Positions 1 through 8,793 of a DNA stretch of 64,000 nucleotides are shown piece by piece (positions within the stretch are counted from its first letter, which is position 1; each line of letters begins with the position of its first letter). The notes under the pieces are model-generated. The model searched no databases. It was not told the origin of the DNA and worked only from the letters and a program-made list of their open reading frames with translations. The position numbers and the translations under genes were made by a program. Source of the stretch: Bacillota bacterium (lineage in GTDB: Bacteria > Bacillota > Clostridia > Acetivibrionales > DSM-1351); assembly GCA_023444055.1 (NCBI GenBank), contig JAEZRV010000087.1, positions 62,001 to 126,000 of the forward strand, given 5' to 3'.

Positions 1-51
1 TTATGGTTTAAATACTATTATTAAAAATTACTGAATAGGAGAGATTTGAAA

Positions 52-780
52 ATGAAAAAAACGACATTAGTTAAAAGAGTAGGAATTGTTGCATTGGTTA
101 CGGTTATGTCAGCTTCTACAGTGTTTGCAGCGACAACGGCATTAAAAAAAGTTACAGGTTATGAAAACCCAAACATTAAGGTAACAGTTGACGGGGTGCC
201 AACAGACATCAAAGACTCAGCTGGAAAAGTTGTTAGCCCCGTTAACATAAATGGCTCTAATTATATACCTTTAAAATCCATAAGTGATATAACAGGGAAA
301 AGTGTAACTTTTGACAGTAAGACTAGTACAGTTGTAATAGGTACCAAGAATGTACCTAATTGGGTTAAAGGATTTCCTAAATATAGTGGGGATATTGGAA
401 AAATCACCAATAAAGAGTTTTTAGAATATACATACGGTGAAACTTCACTAAATCAATTTAAGGGTTTAATAATGACAGGTGATGAAGATTCAGTTGGAAA
501 AATAAAAGTTAAAGATACATTTTCTTTTTATTTAGTAGCTACGGCTACTAAAGATTCAGGTGAAAGGGACAAAAGAATTGTACAAATATCAGATAAGAAC
601 AATAAAATATTAGCTCAAATAAGTTATGCAAATGGCGAGTTTGATAAACCACAATATATAGAGTTGGATGAGCTTGGTGAAAATGAATTAACTATAAAAA
701 TTGGAAAATCTGCTATAGACTTTAGCTCTATAAACTGCATAATCATAGACCCAATAACAATGGTAGATATAAACAATTAA
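52..780 (+). CDS. Secreted stalk-domain (copper amine oxidase N-terminal-like) protein
   Basis: About 242 residues. The first ~28 residues form a Sec signal peptide (two basic runs, a hydrophobic stretch and A-S-T-V-F-A-A), so the protein is exported. Residues ~45-100 carry the pattern of the 'copper amine oxidase N-terminal' or stalk domain common in clostridial surface proteins: V.VDG.P followed by N-G-S-N-Y-I-P-L-K and V-T-F-D..T-S-T-V-V-I-G. The C-terminal ~140 residues look like a small beta-rich domain I do not recognise. An in-frame TTG lies at 46, but AGGAGAG at 37-43 sits 8 nt before ATG 52, so 52 is preferred. It is followed by a hairpin and looks monocistronic. No enzymatic residues are visible; a cell-surface or binding role is inference. 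Confidence 0.75.
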   Translation: MKKTTLVKRVGIVALVTVMSASTVFAATTALKKVTGYENPNIKVTVDGVPTDIKDSAGKVVSPVNINGSNYIPLKSISDITGKSVTFDSKTSTVVIGTKNVPNWVKGFPKYSGDIGKITNKEFLEYTYGETSLNQFKGLIMTGDEDSVGKIKVKDTFSFYLVATATKDSGERDKRIVQISDKNNKILAQISYANGEFDKPQYIELDELGENELTIKIGKSAIDFSSINCIIIDPITMVDINN

Positions 781-792
781 TTATAGCTTAGA

Positions 793-822
793 CTCTTAAT
801 AATTGCTAACGATTATTAAGAG
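793..822 (+). terminator. Hairpin after the stalk-domain gene
   Basis: CTCTTAATAAT (793-803) pairs with ATTATTAAGAG (812-822) across an 8-nt loop, 13 nt after the stop codon. No clear T-run follows, so it may be a weak terminator or a transcript-end structure. A second short palindrome, TGTACC/GGTACA at 892-907, lies before the TadE-like gene. Confidence 0.45.
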
Positions 823-939
823 CCTGCTGGTGTAATTAATAAACAAATAATTACAAATTTTGCAGATGCTATGATATAGATGATAAATAAATGTACCTAA
901 GGGTACAATTAAACAGCATAACAATGGGGGTTAGAGGTA

Positions 940-2259
940 ATGAATTCCAAAAATAATAAGGGGTCAGTGACTATTGAGGCAACGATATCGTTAACAGCAT
1001 TTATGTTTGCAATAGTTACGGTATTAACTATAATAAACATTTGTCTTGTACAAGCCAAAATGGCTATTGCAATTAATACAACAGCAAAGGAAATTTCACA
1101 GTACAGTTATTTGTATTCACTTACAGGCTTCAATGAAAGTACCGCGGTGCTTGCAGATAGTGCATCGGATACGAAAACAGGAATAAATGATGCTATAGCA
1201 AATGTTAATACTGTATATAACGAAATTCAAAATCTCGGTAAAACAGGTAAAAACACTGATATTACTGATCCAAATTCTGTATTAAGCGCTTGGGATCAAA
1301 TAAGTGCAAGTGTGAAAAATGGGACGGCATCAGCTCAAGCAATTGAAAATCAAATTAAAGACATTGCCAGTGATCCCAAACAGTTTATCATAGGGATTGC
1401 AAAGTTATTAGCCAGTGAAGGGCTAGAGGAAGCAAAGTCTAAGTTAATAGCTGCCCCTATTTCAAAGCTGATGGTTCAAAAGCATTTGAAGAGTACAAGC
1501 AGTGATAATGCTGAGAGCTTTTTAGCACACTTGCAAGTTGTACCAGCTGGAAATGGTTCGTATGTAGATGGTCTTGATTTCAAAGATTCCACATTATTTC
1601 CTTACGGTTCTAATGAAATTAGAATTGTAGTGAGGTACAAGGTACATGCTCTGACCCTGTTACCTATAAAGCATGAATTTACGTTTACACAGACAGCTGT
1701 CACGCATGGGTGGTTAGGCGGAAATTCAACATACAAATCATCAGAGGAAGTGTTAGGGAACAAATCAGGTGGTGTAGATGTAGCAGATACTGTATGGACA
1801 AAAGCAACTATTAGTGAGAGAGTTGAACTGATTCGAAGTATGGGAATAAAGGACTTAAAAGATAAAGGGTATGTACAGACAAAAGGACTAACAGATGTGC
1901 AGGTTTATAATAAAGAGAAAAATGATTTTGCTATGATATCCTCGATGAATCCTCTTTACAGTACTACTGGTGAGCAAATAAAGGTAGAGAATCTCGATGA
2001 TGCAGTTCTGGAGAAAAGCTTGACAAACTTGATGGGAAAAATGTTGAGTACAACCAGTGACTTGAATAGTGTAAAAGTATCTGGAGGAGAAACATTAGAC
2101 TGCTCTAAAGCAACAAATACCATTGTGCTTGTTATCCCCGAAGATAAGGGGTTAAAGGAAAAAATGGAAGCTGTAATAAAAAATATGGATACTAAGGGAG
2201 TAAAGTTTGATATTGTGGCATCGTATGGAACTGGAACGAGAGTAGAACCAGCGAAATAG
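940..2259 (+). CDS. TadE-like pseudopilin, Tad/Flp pilus system
   Basis: 439 residues. The N-terminus N-N-K-G-S-V-T-I-E-A-T followed by ~25 hydrophobic residues matches the class of TadE/TadF pseudopilins. Gly8 and Glu13 place a Glu at +5 of the predicted cleavage site, as in type IV prepilin-like signals. The remaining ~400 residues are extracellular-looking, rich in Ser/Thr/Asn, with a helical region at ~60-190 (D-A-I-A-N-V-N-T-V-Y pattern) and no cysteine pairs. The start has GGGGGTTAGAGG just upstream. The prepilin peptidase that would process it is the next gene, 57 nt downstream. It is longer than typical TadE (~150-200 residues), so the extra domain may carry a specialised function. 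The family assignment rests on the N-terminus and the neighbour. Confidence 0.75.
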   Translation: MNSKNNKGSVTIEATISLTAFMFAIVTVLTIINICLVQAKMAIAINTTAKEISQYSYLYSLTGFNESTAVLADSASDTKTGINDAIANVNTVYNEIQNLGKTGKNTDITDPNSVLSAWDQISASVKNGTASAQAIENQIKDIASDPKQFIIGIAKLLASEGLEEAKSKLIAAPISKLMVQKHLKSTSSDNAESFLAHLQVVPAGNGSYVDGLDFKDSTLFPYGSNEIRIVVRYKVHALTLLPIKHEFTFTQTAVTHGWLGGNSTYKSSEEVLGNKSGGVDVADTVWTKATISERVELIRSMGIKDLKDKGYVQTKGLTDVQVYNKEKNDFAMISSMNPLYSTTGEQIKVENLDDAVLEKSLTNLMGKMLSTTSDLNSVKVSGGETLDCSKATNTIVLVIPEDKGLKEKMEAVIKNMDTKGVKFDIVASYGTGTRVEPAK

Positions 2260-2315
2260 AAAAAATAGTAACAAGAAGAAAAAGGCGATTAAGCCGGGAA
2301 GAGAGTACATAAGAT

Positions 2316-2987
2316 ATGAATCTTGGATTGTGCATTTTAGTGACATTTTTGTTAACAGCTGCTGGGTACATCTATTTAGTTAAATATTTTTTTTATAGCG
2401 TTGAAACTACACTTACAAAGGAAACGATTCTGAAAATAGATGTAAAGCGAGTGGTATATATTGCAGTCTCAGTTCTTGCTGGTCTTGGGTTGAGCCTGAC
2501 TTTTAAGTTTATTTACAGCGGAACTACAATACTTACACAAATTAAGATTATCAGTTTAGTCATGATGCTTTTACCAATATCTGTTATTGATTTAAAACAG
2601 CGCATTATTCCTAATAAAATACTTATTTTTGGTGTAGCTTTGAGGATTATTTTCTATTTGGTTGAGTTTGTTACAGAGGGTTCAGATATTTTAGTAACTC
2701 TAAAATCTGATTTTATTGGTGCGCTGATTGTAGTTTTGTTCTTTTTACTTTGTATGCTTATAGCTAAAAATAGTATAGGCATGGGTGATGTTAAGTTGTT
2801 TGGCTTGATGGGTTTATATCAGGGCCTTTGGGGAGTTATGAGTTCCATATTCTTCTCCTTGTTTGTTGCTTTTATTTTGTCTATTGTATTGCTAGTTTCA
2901 CGAAAACGGGGAAGAAAAGATTCAATACCTTTTGGACCTAGCATTTTATTAGGAACGTATGTAGCAATTATTCTAACTGGTATTTAA
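2316..2987 (+). CDS. Prepilin peptidase (A24/TadV-CpaA type)
   Basis: 223 residues, polytopic membrane aspartyl protease that would cleave the leader of Flp/TadE-type pilins at the cytoplasmic face. The two catalytic aspartates are visible: Asp92 in S-V-I-D-L-K-Q-R-I-I-P-N and Asp158 in the G-M-G-D-V-K-L motif characteristic of the GxGD family. Six to seven hydrophobic segments are evident. It lacks the N-terminal Cys-rich methyltransferase domain of PilD, so it is the short CpaA/TadV form. The gene lies between the TadE-like pseudopilin and the WG-repeat protein, with only 13 nt to the latter, consistent with one operon. TadA, TadB and TadC are not in the window and are expected upstream of it. 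Confidence 0.88.
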   Translation: MNLGLCILVTFLLTAAGYIYLVKYFFYSVETTLTKETILKIDVKRVVYIAVSVLAGLGLSLTFKFIYSGTTILTQIKIISLVMMLLPISVIDLKQRIIPNKILIFGVALRIIFYLVEFVTEGSDILVTLKSDFIGALIVVLFFLLCMLIAKNSIGMGDVKLFGLMGLYQGLWGVMSSIFFSLFVAFILSIVLLVSRKRGRKDSIPFGPSILLGTYVAIILTGI

Positions 2988-3000
2988 TGGGAGGGTTAAT

Positions 3001-4317
3001 ATGAAAAAAAAATACAAAAATCTTGTTCCACTTGTTTTAATTATTTTTATGGTAGCTGGATGGTATCAATTAAATAGTAAAGCTGTTGAGACTCATAATG
3101 AATATGCAAAATATGTTTCAGAAGCAAGAAAATATGCTGAGATCGGAGTTACAACGTATGCACAGGCAAACTATTTAAAGGCACTTCAAATTAAAGAAAG
3201 TTTTGATTTAAGATTTGAGCTTGCTGAGTATTACAAAAAAAATTCTAATTTAGATACGAACTTGGAATGGTGTGAAGCTATTCAAGAGAAGTACCCAACC
3301 AATGTAAAAATTTATGATAGATTGCTTGAAATATATTTTCAAGCAAAAGATTATAAGTCATGCTATGACACTATAAGTTTGGCTAAAAAGAGGCAATTGT
3401 CTTCAAAGTATATTTCTGACACAGAAAATAAAATTGCTTATGAATATAGGTTTGAGCAGAATCGTACCTATGATGATGTTTCGGCTTTTATGGACGATTA
3501 CTGTGCCGTTAAAAGTGAAGATAACTGGGGATTTATAAATTCTGAAGGTAAGTTGATTGCAAGCTGTCAGTTCAAAAAAGTATCTTCTTTTTCAAATGAT
3601 AATGCCGCAGTGGTTGCACAAGATGACTCTATTTACTTTATTAATTCAGAGGGAAACAAGTCAATTGCTACTAAAGAAACGAAGTATTCGGAATTTGGAA
3701 TGATATCTGGTGGCATGATGACAGCAGTTTCAAACGGTAAGTATATGTACCTAAAAGATACTTTTGATAAGCTTTTTGGGGATTATGACTTTGCATCTGC
3801 CATGAATAATGTAGCGGCAGTTAAGATTGGAGATAGCTGGAGCATTATAGATAGTAATGGAAAAAATATTGGTACTGAAAAATATAAGGATGTTATTATT
3901 GATGAAAACGGTTACGCATGCAGGAGAAACAGGTTATTTGTAAGAAACAGTGATGGCTATGTTGTTATGCTAGACAACCAAGGCAATAAATTATCAAATC
4001 AAGTATTTGAGGATGCTAAGTTGTTTTCATTTGATAAACTTGCTGCTGTAAAGCTTGAGGGCAAGTGGGGATTTGTTGATGAAAATGGAAAGCAGGTTAT
4101 AAAACCTCAATATGAAGATGCACGCTCATTCTCGTATGGACTTGCGGCTGTGAAGGATATAGGCAAGTGGGGGTTTATTGATAATACTGGAAATATAAAA
4201 ATTAAGGCTGAGTTTTATGATGCTAAAGATTTTAATAGCGAAGGATCCTGTTTCGTAAATATTGGGAATACATGGCAATTATTAAAATTATATAGAAATT
4301 TATCAAGTGAAGGGTGA
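3001..4317 (+). CDS. Membrane-anchored TPR plus WG-repeat protein
   Basis: 438 residues. A single N-terminal hydrophobic segment (residues ~8-24) acts as an uncleaved anchor or signal. Residues ~35-145 have TPR-like helical hairpins (A-R-K-Y-A-E-I-G, Y-L-K-A-L-Q-I-K, L-E-I-Y-F-Q-A-K-D-Y-K-S-C-Y). Residues ~165-430 contain about five WG (KWG) repeats of the pattern D-N-W-G-F-I-N-S-E-G-K, S-W-S-I-I-D-S-N-G, K-W-G-F-V-D-E-N-G-K-Q-V-I-K-P-Q-Y, which fold as beta-propeller-like units. No catalytic role is known for this combination; a scaffold at the outer membrane face is inference. The start follows GGGAGGGTTAAT, and the gene end nearly abuts the start of the FHA gene. Confidence 0.8.
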   Translation: MKKKYKNLVPLVLIIFMVAGWYQLNSKAVETHNEYAKYVSEARKYAEIGVTTYAQANYLKALQIKESFDLRFELAEYYKKNSNLDTNLEWCEAIQEKYPTNVKIYDRLLEIYFQAKDYKSCYDTISLAKKRQLSSKYISDTENKIAYEYRFEQNRTYDDVSAFMDDYCAVKSEDNWGFINSEGKLIASCQFKKVSSFSNDNAAVVAQDDSIYFINSEGNKSIATKETKYSEFGMISGGMMTAVSNGKYMYLKDTFDKLFGDYDFASAMNNVAAVKIGDSWSIIDSNGKNIGTEKYKDVIIDENGYACRRNRLFVRNSDGYVVMLDNQGNKLSNQVFEDAKLFSFDKLAAVKLEGKWGFVDENGKQVIKPQYEDARSFSYGLAAVKDIGKWGFIDNTGNIKIKAEFYDAKDFNSEGSCFVNIGNTWQLLKLYRNLSSEG

Positions 4318-4321
4318 TAGT

Positions 4322-5776
4322 ATGAGTGGGTTTACTTTTGAAAATCAGGGTGCAAGTACATATTTGGTTTATGGCATAGATGGTGATGCAAATCTAGATA
4401 CTTTAAGTCTTGGAATGATAACAAATAATAAGATCTCAGGCATTTTACCTGTGGTTTTTACTCAAATGGATGACAATAAATATTTCAAGTACAATATTTC
4501 ATCAAAGATTTCAGTAAAGCAGTTTTTTAATGGAGCAGTTAATAAAAAGAGGCTTCTTGGTGTTTTATCCAGCATAGCTGGTGGGATATTGGCAGCTGAA
4601 GAATATATGATAGAGACGTCTTCTTTAGTTTTTGATTTGGAATATATTTTTGCTGATGTTTCTACTTGTGAAGCTTCTATGGTATGTCTGCCTATTCTTG
4701 ATACAGATATTAAGCCAGTAGATTTGAGTGCATTTTTTAAGAACATAGTGTTTAGCACTCAGTTTGATCAGACAGAGAATTGCGACTATGTGGCAAGAAT
4801 CATAAGCTATTTGAACAGCACTACAATGTTCTCACCTGTAGATTTTAAGAGAATTGTGGACGAGTTACTAAATGGTGTGCAACAAACAGTAGTGAAAGTA
4901 GCACCACCAGTTCAGCCTGCAAAGCCTCAGATTGTGGAGCAGCAGCAAAATTCATATTCGCAGGCGCCAGTTATCAATAAGCCTATTTCACCAGTTAGGC
5001 CGACTCAAACTGTGATTCAGACTCCTGTTGCACCTCAAACTCCTGTTGTATCTCAAACGCCTGTTGTTTCTCAGACTCCAGCAATACCGAGTATCACAGC
5101 TGATCCAAAGGCTAATATGGGATTTGAGATTCCTGGTATGAACAATGTTCAGAATGCTCCGCAGAAAGAAAAAGTTAAAAAAGAAAATGTTAAACAAGAA
5201 AAAGTTAAAAAAGAAAAAATACAAAAAGAAAAAACTCCAAAAGAAAAGAAGAGCCTGTTTTCTTTTTTAAGCATTAAAAAAAGTCCAACGGTGACTGAGC
5301 CTCCTATTGAAGAATTTAATCAAAATATATCAGTGCAGCAGCCGGTTTACGCTCAGGTGGGAGTACCAATGCAACCTGTTTCACAGCCTTCACAAAGTTT
5401 GAGTTTTGGTGAAACAACTGTTTTGGGAGGATCGAACGTAGGAGAGACAACTGTTTTGAGTGGGGGAGAGTCCTTGATTGCAAAACCATTTCTCATTAGA
5501 AGCAAAAACAATGAAAAGATTTATTTGGATAAGCCAATTTTCAAATTAGGCAAAGAGAAGAGCTATGTTGATTACTTCATATCTGATAATACTGCTGTGA
5601 GCAGGAGTCATGCTAACATTATTACTCGTGGTAATGATTACTATGTCGTTGATACAAACTCCACAAACCATACATTTGTGAATGGTACTATGCTGCAAAG
5701 TAATATTGAAACAAAAATTGATCATGGCACAAAAGTACGCTTTGCAAACGAAGAGTTTGAATTCAGACTCTATTAA
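4322..5776 (+). CDS. FHA-domain protein with Pro/Gln-rich and Lys-rich linkers
   Basis: About 484 residues. The N-terminal ~190 residues form a globular domain found ahead of FHA domains in clostridia, which I cannot name. Residues ~205-260 are Pro/Gln/Val repeats (Q-T-P-V-V-S), and ~280-320 are alternating K-K-E-K-V/I segments, clearly disordered. Two copies of G-E-T-T-V-L precede the C-terminal FHA domain (~390-484). That domain has L-G-K-E, S-R-S-H and N-S-T-N-H-T-F-V-N-G, the conserved phosphothreonine-binding loop residues. ATG 4322 with AAGGG upstream is preferred over GTG 4307, and overlaps nothing. FHA proteins bind phospho-Thr peptides; the kinase and phosphatase two genes on are the obvious partners. 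The T-T-V-L motifs may be phosphorylation sites (inference). Confidence 0.88.
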   Translation: MSGFTFENQGASTYLVYGIDGDANLDTLSLGMITNNKISGILPVVFTQMDDNKYFKYNISSKISVKQFFNGAVNKKRLLGVLSSIAGGILAAEEYMIETSSLVFDLEYIFADVSTCEASMVCLPILDTDIKPVDLSAFFKNIVFSTQFDQTENCDYVARIISYLNSTTMFSPVDFKRIVDELLNGVQQTVVKVAPPVQPAKPQIVEQQQNSYSQAPVINKPISPVRPTQTVIQTPVAPQTPVVSQTPVVSQTPAIPSITADPKANMGFEIPGMNNVQNAPQKEKVKKENVKQEKVKKEKIQKEKTPKEKKSLFSFLSIKKSPTVTEPPIEEFNQNISVQQPVYAQVGVPMQPVSQPSQSLSFGETTVLGGSNVGETTVLSGGESLIAKPFLIRSKNNEKIYLDKPIFKLGKEKSYVDYFISDNTAVSRSHANIITRGNDYYVVDTNSTNHTFVNGTMLQSNIETKIDHGTKVRFANEEFEFRLY

Positions 5777-5805
5777 TTTTAGATTTAGCGTAAGGAGTGA
5801 GATTT

Positions 5806-6573
5806 TTGAATTACATAGTTGCAGCCGGTACAGATACCGGTATCAAGAAGAATACAAATCAGGATAGCTTATCTGTAAAGGTTTTTAATACAGCAAAAGG
5901 TAAAATAGTATTTGCTATTCTTTGCGATGGAATGGGAGGCCTTGAAAAGGGTGAAGTTGCAAGCGCTACAGTGGTTACTGCATTTACTGAGTGGATGAAG
6001 AATAATTTACAAACGCTTTGTGAAGGTAGTATCGAAGATGGTTTTATCAGAAAAGAATGGGGAGACTTGGTAGAATCTCTTAATGAAAAAATAAAAAAAT
6101 ATGGAAGATTGAATAATGTCAGTCTTGGGACTACATTGACATCAATGCTTATTACTGATAGCAGATTTTATATTTGTAATATTGGAGATACAAGGGCATA
6201 TGAGATAACAAATGAACTAAAGCAGATTACTGAGGATCAGACTGTGGTGGCTAGGGAAATAAAGCTTGGAAAGCTAACTGAAGAGGAAGCCTGCAATGAT
6301 TCAAGAAGAAATGTTTTACTGCAATGCATAGGGGCTTCAGAACATATTTATCCCGATATGTTTTTTGGAGAAACCAGAAAAGACGCAGTGTACATGCTAT
6401 GTTCAGATGGCTTCAGACATGAGATTTCTGCAAGTGAAATATTTAGTGAATTGCGGCCAGAAGTCATGCTTGAATCAGATCAAATGAAAAGAAGTATTGA
6501 TTATTTAATTGATATTAACAAGCAAAGATTAGAACAAGATAATATTTCAGTTATAACGATTAGAACTTTTTAG
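5806..6573 (+). CDS. PP2C-type protein serine/threonine phosphatase
   Basis: 255 residues, cytoplasmic Mn/Mg-dependent phosphatase that would reverse the neighbouring kinase. PPM motifs are complete: C-D-G-M-G-G (metal-binding Asp), S-L-G-T-T-L-T, N-I-G-D-T-R-A-Y, L-C-S-D-G-F and D-N-I-S-V-I. The N-terminal G-T-D-T-G-I-K-K-N-T-N-Q-D-S motif provides further active-site residues. TTG 5806 is chosen because TAAGGAG (5791-5797) lies 8 nt before it. The alternative GTG at 5797 would overlap the Shine-Dalgarno itself. Length is typical of bacterial PstP/PrpC enzymes. It sits 9 nt before the kinase gene, an arrangement seen with PrpC/PrkC pairs, but here within a pilus-like cluster rather than next to ribosome-assembly genes. 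Confidence 0.9.
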   Translation: MNYIVAAGTDTGIKKNTNQDSLSVKVFNTAKGKIVFAILCDGMGGLEKGEVASATVVTAFTEWMKNNLQTLCEGSIEDGFIRKEWGDLVESLNEKIKKYGRLNNVSLGTTLTSMLITDSRFYICNIGDTRAYEITNELKQITEDQTVVAREIKLGKLTEEEACNDSRRNVLLQCIGASEHIYPDMFFGETRKDAVYMLCSDGFRHEISASEIFSELRPEVMLESDQMKRSIDYLIDINKQRLEQDNISVITIRTF

Positions 6574-6582
6574 GAGGAAGAA

Positions 6583-8265
6583 ATGCTGGAGATAGCTTCA
6601 CTTATTGATGGCAAGTATAAAATTTTAAGTAAAATAGGTCAAGGTGGCATGAGTGTAGTCTATATGGCAATTAATGAAAAGGCTAATAAAACTTGGGCCA
6701 TAAAAGAAGTCAGGAAAGATGGAATTAAAGATTTTGAAATAGTAAAGCAAGGACTAATTGTTGAGACTGATATGCTAAAAAGGTTAAGCCATCCAAACTT
6801 ACCTAGCATAATAGATGTTATTGAGGATGAAGAGACTTTGCTCATTGTTATGGATTATATAGAGGGTAACACCTTAAGCAAAGCACTTGAAGAGTTTGGC
6901 GCGCAACCACAGGAATATGTAATTGAGTGGGCGAAACAACTGTGTGACGTGTTAGGGTATTTGCATACACGTACTCCTGCAATTATTTACAGGGATATGA
7001 AACCGTCAAATGTAATGCTTAAGCCCAACGGAAATTTGACGCTTATTGATTTTGGAACTGCAAGAGAATTTAAAGAAAAGAATCTTGCTGATACTACTTG
7101 CCTTGGTACTGTTGGATATGCAGCGCCAGAGCAGTTTGGGGGACAAGGTCAGACAGATGCAAGAACAGATATTTACTGTTTGGGCGCAACACTGTATCAT
7201 TTGTTAACTGGACATAATCCTTGTGAGCCACCTTATGAGATAAAACCTATAAGAGAACTAAATCCTTCCCTGTCTAGTGGACTTGAAAGAATAATCATAA
7301 AGTGCACACAGAGAAATCCTGCAGACAGGTATCAGTCCTGTGCGGAATTGATGTATGATCTTGAACATTTTGAAGAAATAGATGACAAATATAAAAATGC
7401 TCAAAAGAAAAAGCTTATAACTTTTGCAACAGTAGCTGCTTTGTCAGTAATTTTTGCTTGTACTGGGCTTATTTCAAATGTTTTGGCTTTACAGACTGAA
7501 AAAGGCAACTACTTAAATACAATTGCAGAAGCTAACAAGTCTGCAAGCGATGATAAAAAAGTTCAACTTTTCCAACAAGCTTTGTCCATTAAACCAGAGC
7601 AGGCTGATGCATACCTTGGCTTGACTGACACATTTAAAAAGACCAATGACTCATTTGATGTTAATGAGGAAATTATCCTAGTGAAAAATATGAAAAATAA
7701 TAAGACTGCTTTAGAAAAGGATAAGGCTCAATATGCGAAGATATGCTTTGAAGTAGGTAAACTGTACTGGTACTACTACGATTATGGAAAGACCTCTGAC
7801 AATAAAATAACCAGGATGACAACAGCATTTCCTTGGTTTGAAGATGCATTGAATTATGGTGGAGAAAACTTTTCTCAGAAAGAAATGGCTACTGTTTACA
7901 AGGAAATTGGTAATTTCTATAATGATATTACAATCAACACTATAGAAGCTGATGATAAAGGAAAATATGCACCACTATGGAAAAACCTCAAAAAGCTTAT
8001 CTCAATAATTGAGAAAAGTGACAGTGAAAATGAAATTGTGAAGTTAGAGCTTTATGAATTAGTCCGTAGTGCTATTGAGCAATATACAACAAAATTTAAA
8101 TCTGATGGTGTTTTACAAAAAGATATGGTAGAAGTACTAAATAATGTATCACAAAAGCTAAAAACTATTAATGCCACTACTGATAAAACTAAAGAGATGA
8201 AACAATATACTGAAAATTATTTAAATGAAACATATAATGCAATTAATTTAGCATATGGCACTTAA
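6583..8265 (+). CDS. Membrane Hanks-type Ser/Thr protein kinase with TPR-like extracytoplasmic domain
   Basis: 560 residues. The kinase domain spans ~10-270: Gly loop I-G-Q-G-G-M-S-V-V-Y, catalytic Lys41 in W-A-I-K-E-V, Y-R-D-M-K-P-S-N (Asp138; Tyr replaces the His of HRD), D-F-G at 156-158, then G-T-V-G-Y-A-A-P-E. All residues needed for activity are present. One transmembrane helix follows at ~277-300. The C-terminal ~260 residues are helical and TPR-like (Q-L-F-Q-Q-A-L-S-I-K-P-E-Q-A-D-A-Y-L-G-L), instead of the PASTA repeats of PrkC, so the sensed signal is unlikely to be muropeptide through PASTA. AGGAGG precedes the ATG by 5 nt. Partners are probably the PP2C, the FHA protein and the T-T-V-L-containing membrane protein. 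Confidence 0.92.
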   Translation: MLEIASLIDGKYKILSKIGQGGMSVVYMAINEKANKTWAIKEVRKDGIKDFEIVKQGLIVETDMLKRLSHPNLPSIIDVIEDEETLLIVMDYIEGNTLSKALEEFGAQPQEYVIEWAKQLCDVLGYLHTRTPAIIYRDMKPSNVMLKPNGNLTLIDFGTAREFKEKNLADTTCLGTVGYAAPEQFGGQGQTDARTDIYCLGATLYHLLTGHNPCEPPYEIKPIRELNPSLSSGLERIIIKCTQRNPADRYQSCAELMYDLEHFEEIDDKYKNAQKKKLITFATVAALSVIFACTGLISNVLALQTEKGNYLNTIAEANKSASDDKKVQLFQQALSIKPEQADAYLGLTDTFKKTNDSFDVNEEIILVKNMKNNKTALEKDKAQYAKICFEVGKLYWYYYDYGKTSDNKITRMTTAFPWFEDALNYGGENFSQKEMATVYKEIGNFYNDITINTIEADDKGKYAPLWKNLKKLISIIEKSDSENEIVKLELYELVRSAIEQYTTKFKSDGVLQKDMVEVLNNVSQKLKTINATTDKTKEMKQYTENYLNETYNAINLAYGT

Positions 8266-8283
8266 TGGAAGGAGAATAGCAAA

Positions 8284-8784
8284 ATGAATGCAGAAATTTA
8301 CAAAGTTATTTCCACTGTAGGTTTTATTCTTGCAGCTATAATGCTTATTTTATCAATTATTCTATTCTTAAAGCTTAATATACCAAAGGTTATTGGTGAT
8401 ATTACAGGAAAGACAGCTAAGAAGGCTATACAGCGTATTCATGAGCAGAATGAACAGTCGGGCGATAAGGCATACAAGTCGAGTCCCATGAATATTGCAA
8501 GAGGAAAAATATCAGATAAAATTACTAACTCGGGTAATCTAATTGCCAAAGATAATAGGCCTATAGTTGTTAATGTAGGCAAAGAAAAAATTAGTACACA
8601 AGAGTTAAAGGATCAAAATCAGACAACTGTTCTATGCAGTGATTCTGACGAAACTACTGTTCTTGATATTACTGAGTCACTTGATGGAAAGGCAAATGTG
8701 AATAATCACAATCAAGAAATCAACCAGCAAGCTAATTTGGAGCAAGATATTACTTTTATACACACAGATGAAGTGATTTTATAA
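8284..8784 (+). CDS. Small membrane protein with T-T-V-L motifs, candidate kinase substrate
   Basis: 166 residues, not a family I recognise. One transmembrane helix (~9-30: V-G-F-I-L-A-A-I-M-L-I-L-S-I-I-L-F-L) is followed by a basic, hydrophilic cytoplasmic-looking tail. Residues ~113-126 carry Q-T-T-V-L and D-E-T-T-V-L-D, the same core found twice in the FHA protein of this cluster. FHA domains often select phospho-Thr with a large hydrophobic residue at +3, and T-T-V-L satisfies this for the first Thr. So it may be phosphorylated by the kinase encoded 18 nt upstream and then recruit the FHA protein. That is inference; the shared motif is directly visible. AAGGAG ahead of the next gene and short spacings indicate one operon. 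Confidence 0.7.
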   Translation: MNAEIYKVISTVGFILAAIMLILSIILFLKLNIPKVIGDITGKTAKKAIQRIHEQNEQSGDKAYKSSPMNIARGKISDKITNSGNLIAKDNRPIVVNVGKEKISTQELKDQNQTTVLCSDSDETTVLDITESLDGKANVNNHNQEINQQANLEQDITFIHTDEVIL

Positions 8785-8793
8785 AGGAGATAT

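Noticed and set aside
3001..8265. Type VI secretion locus suggested by FHA, PP2C and kinase
   Set aside because: No Tss genes are present, and the organism appears Gram-positive; the neighbours are Tad-pilus-like.
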